Below, in pieces: positions 57,588 through 64,000 of a stretch of 64,000 nucleotides of DNA. Origin of the DNA: Parietaria judaica (Eukaryota; Streptophyta; Magnoliopsida; Rosales; Urticaceae); NCBI GenBank assembly GCA_954871525.1, contig OX940864.1:15184001-15248000 (forward strand). The letters run 5' to 3'. The notes beneath the pieces were generated by a model. It ran no database searches, was not told where the DNA came from, and worked only from the letters and a program-made list of their open reading frames with translations. Position 1 is the first letter of the stretch. The number at the start of each line of letters is the position of its first letter. Made by a program: the position numbers and the translations under genes.

Positions 57588-58270
57588 TAGTAGAACCTCT
57601 ATAAATTAATACTCGATAAATTAATAGTCGCAATCAAATAATATTTTTGGCCGGTCCCGACTCGGGCCTAACTAGCTAAATTAATAATTTGCTAAATTTA
57701 AAAGATAATATTTTTTTTTTTAGAAAGTATATAGATCCCAAGTGACATATAAATTAATAATTCAATATAAAAAATTACATAAATAATTATAAAATAACTA
57801 TAAATAAAATATAACATAAATAACTATGAAATCACATTGAGTAAAAAGATAGCATTACATCACTAATCATGTAGTCTTCTTAAAATATGTTTCTTTAGTA
57901 ATTTGTTTCTTCTTGAAATTAATGTCCTCTTGAACTTCATCTCTACGCTTCCGAAGAACATCAAAGGTCGGCTATCATATTCTCATGTTGGGCTCTTTAA
58001 TATTTCACACATTGGTACTCTAATAAAATCTTTTTAAATCATATTAATCTCTCTTGATATTCTTAATATTGATACTTTAATATTCTCGATATAATAAATT
58101 GCAACAATTTTTTGTTAGTAAAGATGTTTATATAATTATAGCTGATTAATAAAAAATTTCTTCACTTAATGTATAAATTAATAAATTATTAATTTATATG
58201 TTAATTAATAATCCGATAAGATAATATTTTTTGCCGGTCCCAACAGTATTAATTTATAGAGGTTCTACTG
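57588..58270 (-). mobile_element. Tc1/mariner (pogo-like) element relic, 683 bp
   Basis: The ends TAGTAGAACCTCTATAAATT and (inverse) CAGTAGAACCTCTATAAATT form inverted repeats of about 25 bp, flanked by TA dinucleotides (57586-57587 and 58271-58272), the Tc1/mariner target. The GGCCGGTCCC word is also mirrored near both ends. On the minus strand, about 57975-57868, a stretch reads FDVLRKRRDEVQEDINFKKK and on to QITKETYF..., resembling the tail of plant pogo/Tigger-type transposases. The rest of the transposase is deleted. Confidence 0.7.
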
Positions 58271-58272
58271 TA

Positions 58273-58634
58273 CATATATAATTCTATTCTGTTATTATTT
58301 TTTAAATAACATCTAATTAATCTATATCGTAAAATTGTTGGATGTCTGAATCTCTATCTTTGGCCGGGCTAGTCATTTTGTAAATTTCTTCTTTTTTGAG
58401 ACAGAATTCAAAATTCAATTTCAATTTTTGGTACTATAGAAATAAAATTCTACATGTATTACTATTAAAGCATATCCCTAATCCCTAGCTAAAACATCTA
58501 TTATTATAGTTAATACAGTGATTAATTTATATACAAGGCTTCATTTTCTTACTCCACTCCACGTATATACTTCGTTATAACAACTTATAATTCATATTGG
58601 TGGAACATTTAAGAAATTGATAAGTAACAAAATC

Positions 58635-58670
<36 letters not shown>

Positions 58671-59818
58671 TACATAAAAATATGTTATTCTTTACCTACA
58701 AGCACAAGTTATACAATTATTTCTTAATCCATCAATTATAATTTTATTCAAATCATAACTACTCCAATGAACCACTACTAGCTAGCCTAAAGCCAAAAAT
58801 GAAAAAAAACGTATGCCATATCTTCTTTTTCAAAACTATTCTTATTTTTACAATAAATAAATAAATAAATTATTCTTATTACAAAATTAGCTATAAATTG
58901 AACACATTTTTAGGTTGGTAGTTAATGAATAATGATCAAAGTTCTTTTGAGAATAAAATAAGTAAGGGTCGTGCAATCTTGTTGTTCATGCCTCTAAATT
59001 CCAATAGCTAGCTCGTTGGTTAGGAATATTTTTGCAACAACTTTTTCTATGTGATGACAACAAGAAACCTCAAAGAGCTGATAAATATTTAATAAATTAA
59101 ATCTACAACTGAACTTGTTAAATAATTATTCAATACTTAATAATATTATATTGAATTTATATGATCCTAACTCTAATTAATAATACTTAAATACTTACTT
59201 AATAAATTAATAAAAAAAATTGCTCTTAAAATATTATTTTATGAAAATTCAACTACATACAATTATATAGGCAAATCTATACAGAGAGGAATCACATTTA
59301 GTTTTTACAGTCTCATACAAAATATATACGTTCACTGTAAATTTGTAATGTAATTTATGTGTGGTAGCTATATTTTTTCGAGTATGTGCACGATAGTTTT
59401 TAAAAATGTCGTGCAAATACTTGAAATTGCTCCTATTGTCACACCGACATAATCTTTCATGTAAATTATGCGTTTTCACTTTGCACGATGGTTCTTAAGT
59501 AACCATCGTGCAAAGTTCTGAATTTTAATTTTCTTACAACGATTTTGAAGAATTATTATTCAAAATGCATATGGGGTAATTAATCACGTATTTGTAGTAT
59601 ATTATTAATCGATTAATTACGAGTAAAAATGTTGGCATCGGGTTCCGGTTTTAGCCGCCGGCTTCCGGCCCAGAAATCGAACGGGGAATTGGTATTGCAG
59701 CCTGTGTAGTCCATACTTTAAATATATATTTATTTCACAAATATTTCACTAGTTATATTAGATGAAGAAAAAAAAATTCATTAAATTGCTGGTAGTATGT
59801 CATTACAATCTATATGGT
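58273..59818. other. Gene-free AT-rich spacer with a hairpin
   Basis: A mixed (TA)n(CA)n tract lies at about 58639-58670. A perfect 16-bp inverted repeat lies at 59478-59516. A short GC-rich patch at 59636-59690 (GGGTTCCGG, CCGCCGGCTTCCGG) resembles the CCGG words of the hAT-like element at 14029. No gene was found. Confidence 0.55.
59478..59516. repeat. Perfect 16-bp hairpin
   Basis: ACTTTGCACGATGGTT and its exact inverse AACCATCGTGCAAAGT are separated by CTTAAGT. A diverged version (TGCACGATAG ... TGTCGTGCA) lies at about 59387-59417. The pair may be subterminal repeats of an otherwise unrecognised transposon. Confidence 0.8.
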
Positions 59819-59823
59819 ATATC

Positions 59824-60366
59824 TGTTGGATCCCAATTCACGGATCTGCAAAGAACACGAATAACACCAAAAGAAATCGAACCAAAAATAAAGGACACAA
59901 GTTTTTGGGAGAAGAAATTCTCTGATTAATAATCAAAGGCAATATACAAGGAGATAAACTCGAAATTCTAATGGACTCAACACTTTACAAAGTGTACATG
60001 CTAGGTATATTTATAGCCTCACATAGGCGAAACCCTAGCTAACCAAATCGCACAAAATCAGGAAACTACCCTAAATAATCCTATCAAATCTTTGACTTGA
60101 TCTTTGCTCCTCAAGTTACGCGTCTTCCTTTCTGGGTAGAGTTTCCTTTTCCTGCCCGGACAGCTTCTCTGTCCCCGAGCTGGCCTGCTCGTCTGCCTCT
60201 GGCCGGGCCTGCCTTCTATCCGGACGTTTTGCTCGTGTTCACCCGAGCTGGGCTGAACAGTTGTCTGTCTTCTGTTCTGGTCGGTACCCGGGCTGACTCC
60301 TCGCAAGTGTTTCTGCCCGTCCTGGGTTCTGGTCGTCATCCGGACTAAGTCAAGCTTAAGCTCACA
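59824..60366 (-). repeat. 3' LTR of the minus-strand Copia
   Basis: This 543-bp LTR reads TGTGAGCTTAAGC ... CCAACA on the minus strand. A TATAAATA box lies at about 60006-60013 (minus). The inner end abuts the polypurine tract (GGGGGAGAA on the minus strand, 60367-60375). Confidence 0.9.
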
Positions 60367-62763
60367 TTCTCCCCCGTAAGCTTGACTTGCTTCCACTCTC
60401 TTCACTCCGAGCAGCTCTCTCATCTCTTCGAACTTGACTCTCCCTAGAGCCTTAGTAAGAATGTCTGCCCGTTGCTCCCTCGTGTTGACGAACTCCACGA
60501 TGATCTCTCGCTTCTCCACACACTCACGAATGTAGTGAAACTTCGTGTCAATGTGTTTGCTCCGTCCATGGAACACTGGATTCTTCATTAACGCAATTGC
60601 AGACTTGTTGTCCACGTAGAGAGTAGCTGGTCTCTGCTCGGATCCGGTCACTTCACTAAGTAGCCCCTTCAACCACATAGCTTGACATGCTGCTGCGGTT
60701 GCCGCCATGAACTCTGCTTCGCATGAGGATAGAGCTACTGTCTGCTGCTTTTGAGACTGCCAGGTGATCAGGTTTCCGTTGAGGTAGAACGCCATCCCTC
60801 CGGTACTCTTCCTGTCATCAATATCACCGGCCAGATCACTGTCCGTAAAGCCGACTAGTACTTCTACTCCACTTCCTCGGTTGTACTGGATCCCGTAGTC
60901 CGTCGTGCCCTTCACGTAACGCAAGATGTGCTTCACCGCCTGCTGGTGTGCACTCGTGGGCTTCTCCATGTATCGACTGACTATCCCGACTGCGTATGAA
61001 ATGTCTGGTCGGGTGTGGGTGAGATACCTCAGGTACCCGATCACGCGTCTGTACTCCGTGGGATCCACTCTTCTCCCTTCAGCATCCTTCCCGAGCTGCA
61101 GCTTCGCCTCCATAGGGTACTTGCTCGAGTTACAGTCCGCCATCTCGAACTGTTTAAGGATCTTCTTCGCGTAGGCCGACTGCTTCAGCGTAATGCAGTC
61201 CTTCTTCTGTTCCACCTCGAGACCAAGGTAGTACGAAAGTAATCCGAGGTCACTCATCTCGAATTCAGCCATCATCTGCTGCTTGAACCCATCTACGCCT
61301 CCTGCGCTGGATCCTGTGACGATCAGGTCGTCCACATACACTCCCACGATCAGAGTTTCCTGCCCGGTACTCCTGGTGTAGACTGCCTGCTCGCTCAAGC
61401 ACTTTGTGAATCCAAGATTCTTCAAGCTCTTGTCAAGGCGGATGTTCCACGCTCTTGGTGCTTGTTTTAACCCGTATAAGGCCTTGGATAGCTTGTACAC
61501 CTTCTGCTCCTTGCCCGTGACGCCGAACCCCTCTGGTTGCTTGACGTACACTTCTTCTTCGAGGTCACCGTTTAGGAATGCCGATTTGACATCCAGATGG
61601 TGAATTTCCCAACCTCGATGAACTGCTAGGGCTAGGATGAGTCTGATCGTGTCCAGTCTTGCTACTGGAGCAAAGACTTCTTCAAAGTCTATGCCTTTCC
61701 TCTGCACGTAGCCTTTAGCTACCAGCCTTGCCTTGTGCTTAAGGACATTCCCCTCAGTGTCCTTCTTCAGCTTAAACACCCACTTCAGGCCGATGAGATT
61801 ATGACCTTTGGGCAGGTCGGTAAGCTCCCATGTCCTGTTCTTCTCAATGGACTCCATCTCCTTCTTCATTGCTTCCTGCCACTCCTGCTCGGCTGCTGCC
61901 TCCTGGTAATTGGCTGGTTCTTCTGCACACAACAAAGAAAGTTCCTCCAGGCTCATCTCCACTTCTTGAGTCTGATCGTAGACGTCTGCTAGAGGTCGGA
62001 ATCCTCTTGGGTCATCTTTTATGGAGGAATCTCCCGAGCTGGACGGGCTGGTCCTGCTCGGACTTGGTGTCCTGGGTGTATCCGGGCTATTCTCTCCCGG
62101 GCTGGGTTCTCTCGTCTCTGGCAAGACTGTTTCCGAGCTGGGTGTTCCGGGCTGCTCCTGCTCGGCAACATCCTGGTCGTCTTCGACAATGAACTCCACT
62201 GAGTTCTGCTCGGGTTCTCCATTCTCGTCGCGCCAATCCCACTTCATCTCCTCTTCGAACACAGCATCTATGCTCACTTGGAGTCTGCCGCGTCGTGGAT
62301 CGTAGAGTCTGTGTGCCTTGCTTCCTTCTTCAACGCCAAGGTACACCATCTTCTGACTCCGGTCGTCCAGCTTCTTGAGATGTGGTCCCGCAATCTTCAC
62401 GTGTGCGGTGCATCCGAACACTTTCAAATGTTCTAAGTGGGGTTTCTTCCCTTTCCACGCCTGGTAGGGGGTACGCTCTCCTAGCGCTTTGGTCGGCAAA
62501 CGATTGAGCAGGTAGATCGCATGTCTTACTGCTTCTGCCCAAAACCGGGCTGGAACTTGCATGCTCTTGAGCAAGCTCCTCGCTGTGTTCATCACAGTTC
62601 GGTTTTGCCTTTCCACTACGCCATTCTGCTGGGGCGTGTGGGGTGCAGACAGGTGACGTTGAACTCCTTCCTGGTCGCAGAACTCTCCGAACTGCTGGGA
62701 AGTGAATTCTCCTCCTCGGTCTGTACGCAAGACCTTTAACCTATGCACCGAGCCATTCTCCAC
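60058..62763 (-). CDS. Copia pol polyprotein, N-terminally truncated, 901 aa
   Basis: The frame is uninterrupted. In order: an integrase core fragment ([14 protein letters not shown] near residue 13, [16 protein letters not shown] near 43); an integrase C-terminal region with FGCTAHVK; an acidic, Pro/Ser-rich linker (about 190-270); and reverse transcriptase from about residue 295 ([40 protein letters not shown], and YVDDLIVTG with the catalytic Asp pair). RNase H follows ([49 protein letters not shown]). The zinc-binding HHCC region and the first catalytic Asp of integrase are missing, so integrase is inactive. Reverse transcriptase and RNase H look intact. About 100 codons at the C-terminus are read from the LTR itself (from GGECELKL onward). 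No gag or protease is present, so no autonomous cycle is possible. Confidence 0.92.
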   Translation of the reverse strand: MENGSVHRLKVLRTDRGGEFTSQQFGEFCDQEGVQRHLSAPHTPQQNGVVERQNRTVMNTARSLLKSMQVPARFWAEAVRHAIYLLNRLPTKALGERTPYQAWKGKKPHLEHLKVFGCTAHVKIAGPHLKKLDDRSQKMVYLGVEEGSKAHRLYDPRRGRLQVSIDAVFEEEMKWDWRDENGEPEQNSVEFIVEDDQDVAEQEQPGTPSSETVLPETREPSPGENSPDTPRTPSPSRTSPSSSGDSSIKDDPRGFRPLADVYDQTQEVEMSLEELSLLCAEEPANYQEAAAEQEWQEAMKKEMESIEKNRTWELTDLPKGHNLIGLKWVFKLKKDTEGNVLKHKARLVAKGYVQRKGIDFEEVFAPVARLDTIRLILALAVHRGWEIHHLDVKSAFLNGDLEEEVYVKQPEGFGVTGKEQKVYKLSKALYGLKQAPRAWNIRLDKSLKNLGFTKCLSEQAVYTRSTGQETLIVGVYVDDLIVTGSSAGGVDGFKQQMMAEFEMSDLGLLSYYLGLEVEQKKDCITLKQSAYAKKILKQFEMADCNSSKYPMEAKLQLGKDAEGRRVDPTEYRRVIGYLRYLTHTRPDISYAVGIVSRYMEKPTSAHQQAVKHILRYVKGTTDYGIQYNRGSGVEVLVGFTDSDLAGDIDDRKSTGGMAFYLNGNLITWQSQKQQTVALSSCEAEFMAATAAACQAMWLKGLLSEVTGSEQRPATLYVDNKSAIALMKNPVFHGRSKHIDTKFHYIRECVEKREIIVEFVNTREQRADILTKALGRVKFEEMRELLGVKRVEASQAYGGECELKLDLVRMTTRTQDGQKHLRGVSPGTDQNRRQTTVQPSSGEHEQNVRIEGRPGQRQTSRPARGQRSCPGRKRKLYPERKTRNLRSKDQVKDLIGLFRVVS

Positions 62764-62765
62764 GA

Positions 62766-62864
62766 TCTTCTGTTCTGGTCGGTACCCGGGCTGACTCCTC
62801 GCAAGTGTTTCTGCCCGTCCTGGGTTCTGGTCGTCATCCGGACTAAGTCAAGCTTAAGCTCACA
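62766..62864 (-). repeat. 5' LTR remnant, 99 bp
   Basis: This matches 60268-60366 over its whole length. The break falls in a CAGAAGA context (minus strand) that both the LTR and the integrase coding sequence share, suggesting a microhomology-mediated deletion. Confidence 0.88.
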
Positions 62865-63128
62865 ATATCAAGAAATGATCTTTCAAAACAAGTTCATTGT
62901 TTCTCGATAAAACAAACAATATATATAACAATAATGAATAATATATATATATATAATTAAAATATCATGCCCTTACTCCTTAGTATATGAGTCGGTTTGT
63001 CCTAATTCAATCCGATCGAGTCGAGACAATAAATTGAAAATTATTTTTTACATATCTCAAAAGTTTGCTTCATATCGCTTAAAAAAAAAGGTTCATAATT
63101 GTACGACTATACATTTAAATATATATTT

Positions 63129-63516
63129 TGTTAGGAATTTTGCCCTAATTCCCAATTCGAAAAACGATAAAAGCGATAAACGAAATTGAAATCGACACCA
63201 GAAGTATAGTGGTTCGCTCCCAGTGTAGAAGGTACGTCCACTTGCCGCCTGTAAATCTCGATCCACTATCAATCTCTCAATCGGAGTTTCTGGTTACACC
63301 CTCAATCTCGCCTCTCTCAATTTGTGTTACAAAACGCACTAATGACGGCTACAAGCCTTATAAGCGAAAAATAAACCTAGGGCAAATAACCCGTGTGAAA
63401 AATCTAAAATACCCTCGCTACACCCCCACGTCGACCTGTGCTCAGGTCGATCAGCTTGACTGCTCTGCATCGGGTCTCGGTAGCGCTTTCGTGTAGATTA
63501 GGCTTCACACTCAACA
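63129..63516. repeat. Solo LTR, 388 bp
   Basis: The segment starts TGTTAGGAATTTTGCC and ends CACACTCAACA. It is flanked by the 5-bp duplication TATTT (63124-63128 and 63517-63521). TG...CA ends, a 5-bp duplication and no internal coding region fit a solo LTR left by recombination between two LTRs. It matches none of the other LTRs in the window. The open frame inside (63209-63496) has no recognisable domain. Confidence 0.75.
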
Positions 63517-63707
63517 TATTTCACTGTCATTGATTTTCTTATATTATTTTCTACTTCTTATATACTCCCTCTTTATTTCTTTTCTTTTTTTCTTCACTCA
63601 ACTGAAAAGAATACTAATTATTTTTTCGAAATAATTCTGTTACTTTATTTCATGGTAGGTCTAATTCGTTGTCCATATATTTTCCATTTACTAAACAATG
63701 ACGACTA

Positions 63708-64000
63708 TGTGATGATGTGGCTTTAAAATAAGTGGGTCCCATTTGTGCGTGCTTATAAAGTCTAGTTTTTTGGTTTTATGAAGAGAGAGAGAGTGAGAAT
63801 AGAGGGTGAGAACTTCTTGAAAGAAAATCATAGAGAGAAAAAAGAAAGTCTTGAGTGCTTGTAATCTTTGTAATCTCGGATTGATTTGATTAGTGAAACC
63901 GCTCTCCATGCAGGAAGTATGACATTAGATTTGGTCCGAACCTGGGTAAATTCTCTTGTCTCCATCTTTTATATTTCCGTCGATTGATTGTCTGGGATTT
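63708..64000 (+). repeat. LTR of the outer-Copia family, truncated by the window edge
   Basis: It starts TGTGATGATGTGGCTTTAAA and follows the LTR at 23660-24044 through AAACCGCTCTCC and TTGGTCCGAACCTGGG, with an extra GA-rich stretch near 63780-63795. It runs off the right edge within the GATTGTCTGGGATTT motif, so roughly 60-90 bp of LTR lie outside. Whether a full element or a solo LTR follows cannot be seen. Confidence 0.88.

Larger units (their letters stand above)
59824..62864 (-). mobile_element. Copia element with LTR-integrase fusion deletion, intact ends
   Basis: The target duplication ATATC flanks the element (59819-59823 and 62865-62869). Reading leftward, the first 99 bp of the 5' LTR (62864-62766) is joined directly to the integrase core. 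Pol then runs open to 60058, inside the 3' LTR (60366-59824). The rest of the 5' LTR, PBS, gag, protease and the N-terminal part of integrase are gone. The retained 99 bp matches 60268-60366 with no difference that I can see, so the insertion or the deletion is recent. It is the same family as 225-3225. Confidence 0.93.

Noticed and set aside
63209..63496. Protein-coding frame inside the solo LTR
   Set aside because: It has no domain, lies wholly within an LTR with a target duplication, and its composition matches LTR sequence.

Overview
The window is nuclear DNA of a flowering plant, most likely a eudicot. The host genes have spliced GT-AG introns and plant-specific families, including a DUF4228/PADRE protein, a plastid tandem thioredoxin-fold protein and a secreted alpha carbonic anhydrase. 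The intergenic space is AT-rich, full of (TA)n microsatellites, and crowded with Copia LTR retrotransposons, hAT-like and Mutator-like elements and tRNA-derived SINEs. I cannot name the species from sequence alone.

Layout: 225-3225 is a decayed Copia element ending in a complete 3' LTR. 3868-4347 (-) is an intact single-exon DUF4228/PADRE gene. 4.4-16 kb is gene-free and holds microsatellites, a local duplication invaded by a long-inverted-repeat element, two further transposons and a SINE. 16024-24044 is a nested Copia cluster. An older Copia (target duplication GTAAA) was invaded in its 5' LTR by a younger Copia (target duplication CTTAT) whose coding interior is inverted relative to its LTRs, primer-binding site and polypurine tract. 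The older element also carries a 5S-rRNA-bearing, Cassandra-like insertion in its RNase H region. A 274-bp hAT-type MITE follows at 25.0 kb.

27.3-33.2 kb holds a 12-exon gene for a plastid-targeted protein with two glutaredoxin/GST-N-like domains. It is preceded by a second copy of its first exon with a compatible splice donor, which is either an alternative transit-peptide exon or a partial duplicate. A 1.35-kb non-autonomous hAT sits at 33.7-35.1 kb, followed by about 7 kb without genes. 42445-47996 is a six-exon alpha carbonic anhydrase gene whose introns 4 and 5 host a Mutator-like MITE, a long (TA)n tract against a splice acceptor, and a SINE. 51201-52064 (-) is a single-exon plant-specific basic protein.

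54198-56196 is an hAT element with perfect 13-bp inverted repeats and an 8-bp target duplication. It encodes an intact but truncated transposase that keeps the dimerisation domain. 57588-58270 is a Tc1/mariner (pogo-like) relic. 59824-62864 (-) is a Copia element with intact ends in which 99 bp of 5' LTR is fused directly to the integrase; it keeps a 901-codon open frame. A solo LTR and an LTR of the same family as the older nested Copia close the window.

The four host genes look unrelated and do not form a pathway. The main interest is in the transposon rearrangements: the inverted Copia interior, the LTR-integrase fusion, the 5S-bearing insertion and the truncated hAT protein. The duplicated transit-peptide exon is the main host-gene observation. 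No CRISPR array, operon or prokaryotic feature is present.
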